A stretch of 64,000 bases of DNA. It comes from Zygnema circumcarinatum. Lineage: Eukaryota; Streptophyta; Zygnematophyceae; Zygnematales; Zygnemataceae. The notes beneath the pieces are model-generated. The model ran no database searches. It saw nothing but the letters and a program-made list of their open reading frames with translations, and was not told where the DNA came from. Positions 47,907 through 61,200 of the stretch are shown here, piece by piece. A program made the position numbers and the translations under genes. The DNA is taken from assembly GCA_037447605.1 (NCBI GenBank), contig CM074816.1:2164241-2228240 (forward strand). The letters are read 5' to 3'. The stretch's first letter is position 1, and every line of letters begins with the position of its first letter.

Positions 47907-50900
47907 ATGGCTCTCTGGAAACTGCTGTCCGTGGAGGTTAGTCGCTGTGAACTGCTCATGCCTCTGCAATTCTTTTGACTTTGATTGAACGCGTCGAATT
48001 CGTGTTGAAACAGAGCGTGACCTTCTTAGAAAACCTTGGCTTTCTTTCGCGTCCACCGCGGTATTGCAGGCGGCTTGCTCAGGAAAACGCTTACATCCGA
48101 ATACTGTGTTCCAACTCCAAGCACAGGCGCAGGCTTTCCTTCGCCAAGTGCGGAGTTACAACGCATACTTAGATTCTTGCCCTAATTCTCTCGGTAAAGG
48201 TGAGCTAGCGCGAGCTTCCGTCTAACTTATCATAACGTTCAGGTCACGAGCCATTCATCGCATATGCTAGTATTTCCTACCGTTTTAGGTCGTTAACAGC
48301 TGATTTGGAAATATGAAAGTGCTGAAGTGCGGGTCAGAAGGCTGCTTGTGCTGACACGAGTGAAAAGTGGTAGTTCACCAGAGGTATCTGCTTTTCTTTA
48401 TGATTAACGTATCTCTATCGTTGCAGACAGATACAGGTTCATATGAGTATATATATAGGTTCATATGAGTAGGTCTTTTCCAAGCGCTGGACAATAGCGA
48501 AGAAGCTTCTGTTTCAAAAATTGTTTATATCTGATGTTTCACAAGAATAAAGTAGTTAGGTTTCAGCCGGATTTTTAATACTGCAGCGTGGTGTCATGTG
48601 AAAAATGTTAAAAGCACTGAGTTTCCTTGGTAGATGGACTTGACAACTCGTTTAGCGCTGGTGCTGGCAGTTGGTCCAAAACTTTGTTTTTGAGGTCGAA
48701 ACGTTTTCCTTTAGCCAATTCAAGACACGAGGTTTGGGATTTGTGCCTGGAGACAGCATTCCATCGATCTCCCCCAATCTTACCTAAAGAGAAGAGCCAA
48801 TGGCGTCGGCACAGCAGTAGTCAGGTGCGACGGGTTGAGCAATTGGAAAGGGAGCAAGCAGAGTTGCTTCGCGATCTCAACCGGCATGATCCAGAGGAGC
48901 TTATTCGTGTATTTGAGTCAACTCCCGGACTACAACAGAAACCTGCAGCATTGTCAGAGTATGTCAAAGCGCTTGTGCGCGTTGATCGATTGGATGGAAA
49001 TCAGCTTCTTCGTGCTTTGCAAAGAGGTACAAATCCTGCTGCTTTGCTCCTTGTCACCAGTCAATTTCGACACGAAAACTTTCGTTGAGTGATTGCCACT
49101 GCAAGCACCTTACAGTGATTACTTCCAACGTGGTTGTGATGGTCAGGAACCACACTATGGCTGTGATTAATTGAGCAGCACTTGTTTATGGTTCAGGTGC
49201 TGCTTCCTCGCCATCGTTGGGAGGGGAGTCTTCACTTGGTTATGGTGCAGCGACAGGATCGGCAGCCGGTCTTCCAGCCAGCTTGCAGGGCTCTTCTGTT
49301 GGACTTGTTACGAAAGAAGGAGTGCTGGGTACAGCAAATGCTCCTATACACATGGTGGCAGCTGAAGGAGGGTTTAGGGTCCAGATGTGGAGAACAATTC
49401 GCTCTTTGGCGCTTGCCTTCTTGGTGTTCTCTGCAGCTGGAGCTTTGATAGAGGATAAGGGTATCGGAAAAGGTGAGGCTTCCTTTTCTATTCGTCGTTT
49501 GTTTGTTTGAGATTTTGAACAATCCAAGTTTCATTTTTTTTTGTTCTAATGGGTTACCAGTATTCGATCATTTGTTTGTTTCATAATCATTAATAACTGG
49601 ACGTCTGCAGCGTTCTGCTTTTGTGATATGTGGATTGAGACCTTTGCTTTCTTGGCGTGCCATAGCAGGTCTAGGTCTAAATGAAGAAGTGCTGCCAACA
49701 ATGGAGTCCAGCACAAAGTTTAGCGATGTCAAAGGCGTGGATGAGGCGAAAGCAGAACTGGAAGAGATTGTTCACTACTTGCGAGATCCCAAGGTAACTC
49801 TTCACACACTTTTGCCAGATTCGTTTAAGGTCTGTTCGTTAGCTGGTTAGTTTTGACAGTGTAGTTATCTTGAGAAGGAGCTTGGCATGCTTGTTTGACG
49901 TGTAGCAGTGCAAGAGCCTATTTAATTATCTTCCGGACCTTCATAAGCCAAACTCATCTTTCACAACGTCTTTCTGTTCTTGTCGACTGTGGACGTACGT
50001 ATCTTTCCGGAGCAGCGCTTCACTCGACTGGGCGGGAAGCTCCCGAAAGGAGTGCTGCTGATGGGACCACCGGGGACCGGGAAAACGATGCTGGCCCGCG
50101 CTATCGCAGGAGAAGCTGGTGTCCCCTTTTTCTATTGCAGTGGGAGTGAGTTTGAAGAAATGTTTGTGGGTGTCGGAGCACGCCGGGTGCGCGACCTTTT
50201 CGCTGCTGCAAAGAAGCGCTCTCCCTGTATCATTTTCATGGATGAAATTGATGCCGTTGGAGGGAGCCGGAATCCAAAAGATCAGCAGTACATGAAGATG
50301 ACTTTGAACCAGTTGCTGGTGGAGCTGGATGGATTCAAGCAGAATGAAGGGATCATTGTCGTAGCTGCAACAAATTTCCCCGAATCACTCGACAAAGCGC
50401 TTGTGAGGCCTGGTCGCTTCGACCGACACGTGGTTGTGCCCAATCCAGATGTAGAAGGTCGGCGGCAAATTCTGGAGTCTCATATGACAATAGTAAGTGC
50501 TTTTGCATTCAATGTCTTTAGAAGTGGAACGTATACGCCGACAAGTGAACGATTGCTGACCCCATGGCCCTTGATGCCGATGCACGGAAGGCACTTGTTG
50601 AAGAAGAGTCTCGGAGTTAAACAGTTTCATGCAGACAGGAAGTGACAATTCCGGTGCTTTCCGAAAAGCTGGAGGTTCATGGTGATGATGTTGCGTCTGC
50701 GTCTATGGCATGTGATATTATTTTTCAATCACATATTTTTTGTTCTTCCAGGTGCCTAAGGCGGAGGACGTGGATCTCTCAATCATAGCGCGAGGGACCC
50801 CGGGTTTTTCGGGGGCAGAGTTGGCGAACCTTGTAAACGTGGCTGCCTTGAAGGCCTCCATGGACGGGCAAATATCAGTTTCTATGAAAGAGCTGGAGCA

Positions 50901-51687
50901 TGCGAAGGATCGAATCATGATGGGAGCAGAGAGAAAGTCGGCTGTCATCTCAGAAGAGTCGCGGAGACTGACGGCGTATCATGAAGGCGGCCACGCCCTT
51001 GTGGCACTGCACACGCCCGGAGCGCTGCCTGTGCACAAGGCCACCATCGTTCCACGTGGCATGGCCCTCGGCATGGTCTCGCAGCTTCCGGAAAAGGATG
51101 AAACAAGTGTGTCTCGAAAGCAGATGTTGGCGCGGTTGGACGTCTGCATGGGGGGGAGAGTGGCTGAAGAGCTTATTTTTGGCGAAAGTGAGGTGACCTC
51201 GGGCGCGTCGTCAGACATTGTCTCTGCCACACGACTGGCACGGGAGATGGTGACCAAGTACGGTATGAGTAAAGCGATAGGTGTCGTGGCCCACGATTAT
51301 GAAGACGACGGGAAAAGTATGAGCACAGAAACGCGGCTGGTGATAGAAAGTGAAGTGAGGGAACTATTGCAGCGAGCGTACGACAACGCGAAGAGCATCC
51401 TCATGGCCCACTCGGACGACCTGCACGCCTTGGCGAAGGCCCTCCTGGAGAAGGAGACGCTTACCGGGGCGCAGATCGTGGCTCACCTCTCAGGCGGCGT
51501 GGGGGCGGAGGTGAAGGTGTCGCCATCACCATCGCCAAGTCTGCCGTCCCCCGCAGCGGCCGCTGCCACTGCGCAGGCAGCTGCTGCTGCAGCTGCCGCC
51601 GCGGCTGCTGCGGCCACGGCCGCCGCCACGGGGAGGGGCGCCGCAGCCGCGAGGGGCGGCACTGCGCAGGCAGCGGGGACTTCATGA
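47907..51687 (+). CDS. Mitochondrial i-AAA protease, FtsH/YME1 family (FTSH4-like)
   Basis: ATP-dependent zinc metalloprotease of the mitochondrial inner membrane, probably facing the intermembrane space. Supported exons are 48634-49026 ([32 protein letters not shown]), 49197-49472 (single membrane span [19 protein letters not shown]), 49669-49793 ([21 protein letters not shown]), 50016-50492 (Walker A GPPGTGKT, Walker B IIFMDEID, pore-loop region [16 protein letters not shown]), and 50752-51687 (SRH downstream, zinc site HEGGH near 50985, [19 protein letters not shown]). All join in frame. The 5' end is unresolved: ATG at 47907 ([10 protein letters not shown], donor at 47937) is the best first exon, but the exon linking it to 48634 was not found. 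The C-terminus ends in a long poly-Ala/Ser-Pro tail. The FTSH4-like call rests on the N-terminal motif and single membrane span. Confidence 0.95.
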
Positions 51688-52542
51688 GCGAGCGAGCGAG
51701 CGAGTGGGCGGGACAGCCCCTCCCCTCCCCTGTGTACAGTGCTGGCTGGCGAATGTGTGGAGGTGCCGCATCCGGGTGCTCTGTAGTGATACGTGCTTCT
51801 TGTTCACCGATTATATAGAAATAGCTTAAAATGAAAGGGAAATCCCGTCCGTCTGTCTATTCCTATGTACATGCAGTGCGATGTGACGTCAAGTTCGATG
51901 TGTCACTCTGGTGCGATGTGCTGCTCTAGACTGCTTCAGATTGTGTTGCCAGTTTGCGCGATTCAACACGCAGTCACTGTGCCACTGCAAACCACCAATC
52001 TCTACACTCAGACAAGATTCTCTATTTGTCCTGCACAGCAAAACCTCATGACTCTCTCAATGAATTCTTACATACGATCCACCAATACACCCCAGTTTCG
52101 AGGTGCAATGAACAGAAATGGAATTACGAGGTAAGCGAGAGACACAAACGCGCCTTCGATGCTCTTTATATGTGTTATACAAAATAGCATCAATGGGATC
52201 AGAAATGTTGGAACAGACGGATGTAAACTGAAGCATTCAGTCGAAGTACTCGGACATTCTCCCGATGGAATCACGCAGACGTGGCTCTGACTCTCCTACA
52301 TTCTGAATTTCGGGATGTTGCCACACGATGCATAGGTATGCTGCAAAAACTGGGTTTAGAGATTCATCAGCCGAAGGTGCTGGTTCCGGGTCTGGCAAGC
52401 AAGGTTGCACCCGGCACAACTAGAACCGAGCCTTGCTTGGATTCGGCAGAATCGTAACTTGGTACACTTCAGCTGCATGTGCAAGTCAGGCCCATAGGGA
52501 GGGACGAGCATAAAAAGGAGACGATACAGCAACTGATGCTTT
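51688..52542. other. Convergent intergenic region FtsH/SRP14
   Basis: Holds both 3' UTRs. A short gagc repeat starts at 51687. No conserved frame or RNA gene is seen. Confidence 0.45.
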
Positions 52543-53750
52543 TCACAGCTTTGTGGCAGGCTTCTTCTTTTCCTTCTTGTCTTTCTTCTCTTTCTTCTTC
52601 AATGCGTCCATGTGTGCTTTCAGCACGGTGGCATATGCTGCCTGGAAGCGCAGATGGTCCTTTGCTGATACCTGCCAAAACAAAAAGATCCAAGAGTAGA
52701 TTTTGGCTTTTCAGCGCTAAAAATTATGAGCGACATCAAGCAGAACTGGTATGCTGCGCTCAACAAATATACTCAGCCTACAGCACCATCAGAAATCAAA
52801 TGGCCCAAGCCTCGTCAGAACCCTTGGAGCTTAAGGGTGAGGTCTAAAGACTCCGAAGAAGTGGGTGATTTTAAGGATGCCTAAGAGTGAGCTGCTGAAA
52901 CTGCAGAAGATAAAGACTTTCAGGCCAAGGGACAAATATGTAGAATTAAAGGTACCGAATCGATTGAATGTCAGCACGACGAAAAGCAAAGATGCAAACC
53001 GATAAACCAGGGAATGCATGCATAGAGCAATGCAGTTCGCCTATGCAAGGCAGACACTCACAACGGTGCTGAATTTTCTTTTGCCGTCAGTCGCCCGAAC
53101 AAGGCATTTGCACTCCTCGTCCGCGCCGCTCTCTTGTCCCACTACCACGGTACTCTCGGATTCCACCTTCCTCCTCTTGGCCCCCGGTTTCAGCGAAGCT
53201 GCAAATCCTCGAATTCACGCAACATTTAAAATATTCTTCAAATTTTTAGTTCCTACAAGCACTACGTCGAAGAATTTCTAATTTAATAATTAAATTCCCA
53301 TTTACTTTTAGGTTTATCCAATCCACATGCAGAATAACGACAAGAATGCTGCTAGCTGCCGCTTCAGACATGCAATCCTCAAACCCCTAAAGTTTTCTTT
53401 GCGAAGCAAGAATGTCAGAAGATCCAGACACAGCGAAGCGTGACAGCTCAGGGCTCAGCGCTCGCAGGGTCCGCATGTGACTGCGGCAGAGGTCAGGCAG
53501 CGGCGCCTCACATCGTTTGAGAGTGACCCACACAGAGCCCGCCGTCTTGTTCCGCTCGAACAGCTTCGTGAGCTCGTTCAGAAACGGGTCGGGCTCCAGC
53601 TGCACCTGCTCAAGCCCCCTCCCGCGCTCCCTCCGCTCAGCTCCCCCCCCGAGCCACTCGCCCCATCACGCCCACATGCATGCATGATGGCCCGCATGCG
53701 CCCGCGGGGCTGCCCGTGCCAAGGGAAGTGAGGGGATGCGCGCTCACCAT
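52543..53750 (-). CDS. SRP14: SRP14, signal recognition particle 14-kDa subunit
   Basis: Alu-domain protein of the cytosolic signal recognition particle. With SRP9 it binds SRP RNA and gives elongation arrest. Four coding exons join in frame (363 nt, 120 residues): 53750-53748 (the ATG alone, donor ATG|gtgagc), 53605-53512 (VQLEPDPFLNEL, GSVWVTLKR), 53198-53062 (SLKPGAKRRKVES, ECKCLVRATDGKRKFST) and 52671-52543 (VSAKDHLRFQAAYATVLKAHM, then a Lys-rich tail KKKEKKDKKEKKKPATKL). Length and the basic tail fit plant and algal SRP14. No other ATG in frame precedes VQLEPDP, which is why the upstream ATG exon is chosen. The gene is divergent from the HAD gene, with 269 bp between start codons. Confidence 0.94.
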
Positions 53751-54019
53751 GGCTGACGGCGACGAGCGGTCCGAGGCGGCGTCATGGAGCCGCCATGGCC
53801 ATGGCCTTGGCCTGGCCGAGAATGGCGGACCGCTCTCGGCGGTTCCCTTGGCGGCAGGTGGGGAGGCACGGTCCGTACAGCACTTCCATGCATTAGTTCT
53901 GGGAAATTCGAGAAATGCGCGTGAACCTTGCACGGAACGGAGCGCATGTGACGTCGCCTCCAAGGCTGCGTTTGCAGGAAGCGCTGGAGCTTGCGACTTT
54001 GCGAGGCACAGCGGTAGCC
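53751..54019. promoter_or_regulatory. Divergent promoter region SRP14/HAD phosphatase
   Basis: 269 bp between opposing start codons. GC-rich in the SRP14-proximal half (ccatggccatggcc palindromes near 53795), with a CCGTACAG motif at 53873. No TATA box is seen. If the HAD protein starts at the earlier in-frame ATG (53915), the region is 164 bp. Confidence 0.5.
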
Positions 54020-57000
54020 ATGGCTGACTTCCTCGTCTGCTCGGGGAGGAGTGCTGCTCTACCGGCTGCCCGCGTGGTCTCAGCCCCATCGACGGGCGCT
54101 TCCTCCTCCGCATCACTTCGCTCCGCGAGGATATGTGCGCTGAACTTGACTCGCTGCACAGTGCAGATTGCTCGCAGTGAAGGGTTGAAACAGGCAGCCA
54201 GAGTTTCGCTCGAACTAAGGAGGGTCGAAAGTAGAAGGGGAAAGAATGTTGTCAGGCGTTCCTTAAGCGTATGCGCTGGAATCGGAGCTGTGAGCGATGG
54301 CCCTATCGACGCACTCATTTTCGACTGTGATGGCGTTATTCTTGAGTCAGAAGACCTTCACAGATGCGCCTACAATGCTGCATTTGAGCACTTTAATGTC
54401 TGCTGTCCGGGGGAAACACAGCCAGCTGTGTGGACGACGGAATTTTACGATATTTTGCAAAACACGATTGGAGGAGGCAAGCCAAAGATGCGATGGTAAG
54501 CGTGATACAGATTTTGGCTTAGTACGAGAACTCAAATTATTACTCATCTGTCCTTCTGTTGTTTTATTAAGGTCGTCACCTGTCAAATGCTCACAGGTTC
54601 TATCTATACTGCTTTCGCGGGCAAAATACAATCTTCTTGTTCTGTTTGTGAAACGAAACCCTTCCTCTAGTCTGTTTCATGAGAGTATGAAACTGCAAAC
54701 TGTATGCTAAACATCGCTCACCAAGGGGATTGCAGCCACACTGTGGCTGTATGGAAAGGTCAGCGGGATGGCTTCTGCTGTTAAGGAACATCCTTTTTTG
54801 CTTGATCAGGAAGGTTCAAGTTTGAAGGGAGGCATTTGGAATTCTCGCGGTCGGAAGGGCCGTAGGTACTTCAATGAGAACGGATGGCCTTCTTCCATCG
54901 TCCTTTCGGAGGCTCCGGAAAGTGATGAAGCAAAAGCCATTCTGATTGATACGCTGCAGGTGCTCTCACTGTTAAGCACCTTTCGATGGGCTTGTTTTCA
55001 ACTGGACTTTATTTGTCCTCCTTTTCAGTTGTCAACAATCAAATGGTTTATTTGGTCTTGTCTTGTTGCTCCGCGCACTTGACACCACGGTAATTAGGAA
55101 TTTTTAAATAGAAATTTAGAATCTTGCTAATCTCTTTGAGAGATAGTAACTGAAAGACTAATGGAAGCAAGGACAGACAAGAGTTTTGTGAAGTGCAACG
55201 GAGATGTTTGTAATCTGGAGGATGAGTTGGTTATGGATTGGGTCTGGCCAGGATTGGAAAACGGCGAAGTACAAGGATATGATTGGATCAGGAGAGGTGA
55301 GCTGGGAAGTTTTACATATATTCTGCAGATTCGCGTGTAGTTCATGGCGACTATGATTACAGCTCATTCGGCTAATGTCTAGATTATCATTGAAGAGAAT
55401 TTTTTCTTTCTAAATCTCGATAAAATGTTATCTGCAGTGAAAGAAGCTTTCACACTTACTCCATGCTCGGCGGCTTCGTATCCATGAATCTGTTTTGCAA
55501 TTTTTTTTTCAAATCTGGCACGCGAAAATGTATTTCAATAAACCTGGTGCATGACAAGGTTGCGCTAATCTTTACGTGTTCCGTGCTCTGAACTTCAGGT
55601 CAAACCACGTCCCGGTGTGTTGAGGCTGATGGATGAGGCCAGGGAAAAGGTAATGCCTCACACGTAGCTTTTTGTAATGCCTTGAATGGACTTTGACTTC
55701 AACCTCTATTCTCATAAGCTCCTTTGCGTTAAAGTGCTAGTTTTCACTTCATGGCTGTGTGTGTATAAGATAGGTAGAGTTGCGAGTGTTGGAAACATAC
55801 TAAATGCCAATGGTTTTCAGGGCCACATGCCCATCATGTCCTTGAGTTTTTGCTAATGCATATATTTCGCCTAACTTGCTATTCTAAGTGTTGCTTTTCT
55901 GATGTGCATGTTTGGACAGACTTGGTATTCCATGTCAATTCCAATGCCAGTTACTAATTTGTTGAAGCGTTGGTGTGTTCAGGGTTTGAAGCTAGCAGTT
56001 TGCTCTGCAGCAACCAAGAGCTCGGTCGTTTTTGTTCTCGAGAATCTTATTGGCAATGTATGCCATTTTTCTTCCCACATGTGAAGTTACTGGTATTGCA
56101 AGTTCCATATGTAATGCAATAGCAAAGTGAAAGTCTTCGTCTTCCCACTTTGTGTGACCATCTTTGTGCGCTGGCTTGTACTCCGCAATCTTGATGTTTG
56201 AAGCCTTTACGCGGGTGTGGGTTAGACGACGGGCAGCTTGTACTACGTTCGCGTTGCAAACTACGAGTATTACTAGAGGACACCTGTTGGTGCATACACC
56301 AGCAGTTTGTATAAATTAGAAGTATTCCTTTGTCAAATATCTCAATCGTCCGATCTGTCATATGAAGTTCTTCTCCTTTCCTGGGTATTTCGAGGTTTGC
56401 CTTGGAAAGGCACGCTTTGCTACTGTTGCAGCATTGAAATGCCTCTAACAGCAAGGCGTTGGATTGGTGCAGGATCGATTTTTGAAGCTGGACTGTTTCT
56501 TGGCGGGTACGTCTAGGGCTTGTGCTTTTCTCCTCTGCCACGTACAACACCACGTTTCGTGTCTCAGCCGACAGTTCTGATTTGCAATGGGGGTCTTTTG
56601 CATTGCAAGTTATAATGGAACTTGGCTCAAATGAAAGTGGCAGTTTGTGCTTGATACTTTGCAAAGTGGCAGTGGCGGGTCTCCTCCTCTGAATTTTCAT
56701 GCTGTTGCAATGGTTGGATGGCAGGTGATGATGTCGATAAGAAAAAGCCAGATCCAACTATTTACAAGGTCGCTGCAGAGGTTAGTTTCCCGGCATTCAG
56801 TATGGTTTACTACTTGCAACTGCCAGTTCAGGCTTTGCTTTCATCGGTCCTTGTTTATGCAGAAAACTGAGCATGCTTGTTTTCCTAAACCACACATAAA
56901 CCTCCTCCTTTGCAGAAGCTTGGAGTGGAACCATCGCGGTGCCTTGTGGTGGAAGATAGCACTATCGGCCTGCAGGCAGCGCTTGGGGCGGGCATGCGCT

Positions 57001-57290
57001 GCATCTGCACTTACACGTCATCGACAAAAAGCCAGGTGCCACTCTTCCTCCTCGTTGCCACTGAATTCTACAGGCTCACTCTTCTCTTCTCTCATACTTT
57101 GAAGTCGAGTGTGAAATCGACTCGACTTGGACAGGTCATTGATTAAGCTTCCTGCTGTCTGAGTGAAGCTTTGCTGAGCTGCTGCTTGGATGGCCTGCAG
57201 AGCTTCGATGGCGCTGCGGAGGTTTACCCTGACCTGACTGACGTGAATTTGGAGCTGCTGCTTGCGCTCCCTCAATTGGTGAAGGCGTAA
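54020..57290 (+). CDS. Plastid-targeted HAD phosphatase, CbbY-like (At4g39970 type), 9 exons, 346 residues
   Basis: Haloacid-dehalogenase superfamily phosphatase. All nine exons join in frame: 54020-54495, 54866-54959, 55252-55296, 55599-55649, 55983-56057, 56473-56506, 56725-56780, 56916-57035, 57201-57290. An Ala/Ser/Arg-rich N-terminus of about 90 residues looks like a chloroplast transit peptide. Motif I is IFDCDGVILESE (nucleophile Asp near residue 101), motif II is VCSAATKSS, the motif III Lys lies in DKKKPDP, and motif IV is VVEDSTIGLQAA. KPKMRWYFNENGWP matches the cap region of plant CbbY-like proteins. CbbY proper removes xylulose-1,5-bisphosphate; substrate here is not readable. An earlier in-frame ATG at 53915 would add 35 residues. 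The later start gives the more typical transit peptide. Confidence 0.94.
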
Positions 57291-58216
57291 TGCCACATCC
57301 CGTGACCCAGGTACCACACTCGCAGCAGCAACACTGGAAACGCGAAAGCGCAGGGGTCGCATTTAAAAGGTCATTGCAACCACTGCTTGGGTGGAATACA
57401 CAGAAATGACAGGAACAGTTCTATTTAAGTCATTCATTTCTAGTCTACTTGTGTAGTGTCAGCCTTGTGGCTGTTAGGCTCGGAATGGACGGTTTTTGCT
57501 TAGTAGGGGTGCATCAGTTAGGTTGGTTAAACATTATGTATTTGTAATTCACCAGTGACGATCTTGACCATCAGCAATGGCAGCAAATTCTGCCGCATCA
57601 TTGATAATGACTCGAACTGTGTCTTGAACCTAGCCAGGCTCCGAGTGCGCGGAGATGGCCCCGTTCCACTCTTTCTCAGCTTGTGCGCATTACACTGGAC
57701 ATATGCCATGCATTCAAACAATCCGGAGAGCGACGACATTGACAGGCTACGCTCATCGCTATGCTCCGACCCGCTAGAAGTGGCAGGTCAGCCTGCCAGC
57801 GGAATCTGTTGGTTCGTGCATGCTATCTTCATCCATGGCTTTTCTGTACTGTATGTCAAAAGCAGAGCAACGGCCAAAATTTAGTCACATCACCACCACG
57901 TCATTGTAGCGACACTTTTGTACATATCTCAAATTTTATGATCACCTTCAAGTCACCTCTTTTTGACCAGAATCCTGAAAGAATTGTCTCAATAAGTTAT
58001 CCGACGTTGTGGGCCCAATTCGGACCAGTAGGGCGACTGCTGTCTATTGACAAATCGCAGCCTTCTAATCTCCGTGAAAAATGGGAACAAAATTTGTGGT
58101 GTTTCCAGCCACCGTAAGATAGTTCAAGAGTTCGAGATCTTTGTTTTTCTCTCGTCCCACAAACGACACAATGACATAAACTTAACAATCTTCAATCTCG
58201 CAGGTCCTCACGGGAC
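57291..58216. other. Convergent intergenic region HAD/oxidoreductase
   Basis: 926 bp holding both 3' UTRs. Frames on both strands are short and match no family I know. A TGTAA-type element occurs near 57544. Confidence 0.45.
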
Positions 58217-61200
58217 TCAGAAGTAAAGGCCAAAGCCAATTTGCCTGGGCGGTGCCTCTATCATCCACGGCGATCTGCAGGATGCACACAAACCCCTCAA
58301 CAGCAGTGAGCCTTCTCCTGCAGGATGTTCATACCATTTCAGATGCTGACGTCCATACAAGGACAGCCACAACCTGTACAAGAAGCTCCCTTGATCAGTA
58401 ATACGCCCAATCTCTGAAACCTCATGATGTACTTCAACTTGAATGCCAACACTGGCGAGCGCCCACCTGTTCATCATATACGCGATGCTTCCCTGCGCCG
58501 AACGTTCCAGAAGCTGCTGGCGATGCTCAAGGCTGATTCCTCCCTCCTGCAGGAGCAGTGTCCCTTTCAGTGACAAAAGACCAGAAGAAAGGGAATAGGA
58601 AAATCATCATAACCGCCTCACTGATAACATAACAGCATTCAGATCCAGCTAGCCACTCAAGTGCTTTCCAACATGTCCTGCATAAAGGCGTAGCTCTCCT
58701 GGTCATTCCAAAGTACTCGAGTATCGTCCAACAAATAAAGAGAGTTCTCAATACATAAGTTAGGCGGATGTGTAGACACGCAGAATGCATAGTCAATGGT
58801 AGGTTAAGGAAACGAGTGGTACCTCCTCTGGAAACCACACTCCAGGCTGGGTGCTCCCTTCCAACATTGCAAGTGCAAATGCTGCCACTGCTTGGCCAAC
58901 ACATCTGACAGATTTCCATAAAAGGAACCTTTCAGAAAGTGCACGAAGTACGGATTGGCTCGTTTGCAAACAAGTATGGCAATGTTGGCTGCTCTGCTTG
59001 AGCATGTGCAATCGTCACACTACAATCTCTCGTCTCGGTTCACTATTCCTAACCAGCCCTCATATCACAGTGGCGTCACACATCACCTTATCACTGCAAC
59101 GCTTCAGCATCTATTCAACGCTGAATTTGTCAAATTCAGCATTTTACTGCTTTGTCCGTGTGAATTTTGTCTACGCCGTAATCTCTGGGTTCGGGTGTCG
59201 AGATGCCTCCATCGTTACAAAGCACAGACAGGGATAAAAGCAAGCAAGTTCTCACCTTGAAAGCGATTTATGGGAGTAAATAGCCACAGCCTTGCGGCCA
59301 TTCAAACATTCCAAGTCTACCTGCACATCAACACACGAAGAGAACCTTAGCAAAGGTTAGTCAGTGCTTGGGGTGACCAGGGTTACCTTAATTAAAGAAG
59401 CAAAATCAAAACACTGAAACGTAACGGCACATTCAGCTCCTGAACAGTACCAGATCACACAGAAATAACCTCTAACGATATGGAAGATCAAACATGGAAA
59501 GGGCAAAAGTGCAAACTTAGAGAACCGTACTCACCCTCATAGCCATCTTCTCGCCAGCCCATAAATCCACCAGGCGCACCAGTGGATTTGTCAGCTGGAC
59601 CAATACCTGAACTTTGCTTTGCTCCTTCAGCACCTCCTGAACGGCTCAAAAGCGAGGAAAAGGAAACAGAAAAACGGCATGGAAGGCTGGCATCATGTTC
59701 TGGGTCCAAAATAGCAATACGAGAAGATTAACTTTTACATGGCATGCCTTGCAGGACCAAATGGGTACGAATGATATGCAGATGTTACGCAATACTAAGA
59801 CACTAGTGCTAAGTGCTACGGCACTAATGATACATACCTTTGGCACAACTGCCACCATCAGTTCCATGGCCCAGTTCCAAAAAGGCGGATCCGTTCCAAA
59901 GCGAGCGCTCACACTTGGCACGCCCAGCACCGAATGGCACGATGTCACCTCAGGCAAGTTCCTGCAATTGCAGTTCGCTGCCTATCAGCGCTTATGTCCT
60001 GCACATTTGGACGACCTTTGTACATGCATCACGACTGCAGGAAGAAACATAGCAACATTTGTCACCATTTTTTGTGAATACATTTTGCAGAACTTAAGTT
60101 TGTAACGACCTGCTAAATTGTCAATAAAACAGCACTTTACTCGTCATAGTAGTTTGGCACAAAACGTCCTTTGGGAAAAACCCTTAGAAAAGGAGTCTCA
60201 CAAGAGATAGACAGGTTTTTCTCCAATTCCTTTGCCGAAATCAACCACTTGACAGCCGCTATACGGCTTGGCGACGACCTCCTTCCCTGCATCCCAGCAT
60301 ATGGCGAAGAAAGCCCTTCAAAGCGAGTGAAAAAGTGGACGATACGTAAGAGAGTAATGTATGCCAGTTCTCTTGGAAGAACACAACCATACAATCAAGT
60401 AATAGAGTACAAACGACATCATGAAGTCCACTTCTTGATGGGTGGTATATTTCAGTACAACCGTGCCCATTTGTCTCACCATAGAGACCAAAAGGGTTGA
60501 CGACTCAAAATTGGAAAGCAGTAGGTGCATAACAAGCGCCTTTCAGATGTAGACGAAAAAACTGAAAGTCGCAGGCAACAAAAAAAAGGTAAGACAACAG
60601 CTTAGACCTTACTGCCTGATAGGAACAACTAGTTGGAGATGAGTTTATGCACCTGTAACTTACCATCCTTATATGCCAGCACATCTTCTCCGAGCAGCAA
60701 ATAGCTAGTCGCCAATATGGTGGGCCCTGCCCCCCCCGATCCCGCAGTATAGTAGAAAAACCTAAAGCATCAAGTCAGCCCTAGCTGTCTAACAATTATG
60801 AAAATCTTACCAACTTCTTCATGAGGCAAACCATGACAGAACGCTATCTTCCATGCATTGTCTCCAATCCTTGCTATCTTTCAAGTCAACCTGCTCCATA
60901 GATGATTGTTTGCTGAAAGGGGGAATGCTTCAAGACAGAATTAAAAACGCCAAGAAAATAAAGAAAGCCGCCTAGTGTCCCCTCTGCAGACTCGAGTAAG
61001 ATGAAGACACTCGACACTCCAACTTAACAAATTCCAAATGCTTTCTTCTGGAAGTAGAACACGTCACAGAACTCACCTCACACTTTTCGCATCATTTCCT
61101 TCGGACTCCTCAGAATCCGCATTGCCAGCACGAGCTAACCGGATCAGCTCCGCTGCCATCACTGCATCAAACGCATGGCTTAGATAACAAGCATGCCTTT

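Noticed and set aside
57018-57362. Minus-strand frame with coiled-coil-like composition over the HAD 3' end
   Set aside because: Overlaps the last HAD exons and intron on the opposite strand. The HAD reading is supported by homology and phase; this one by nothing.
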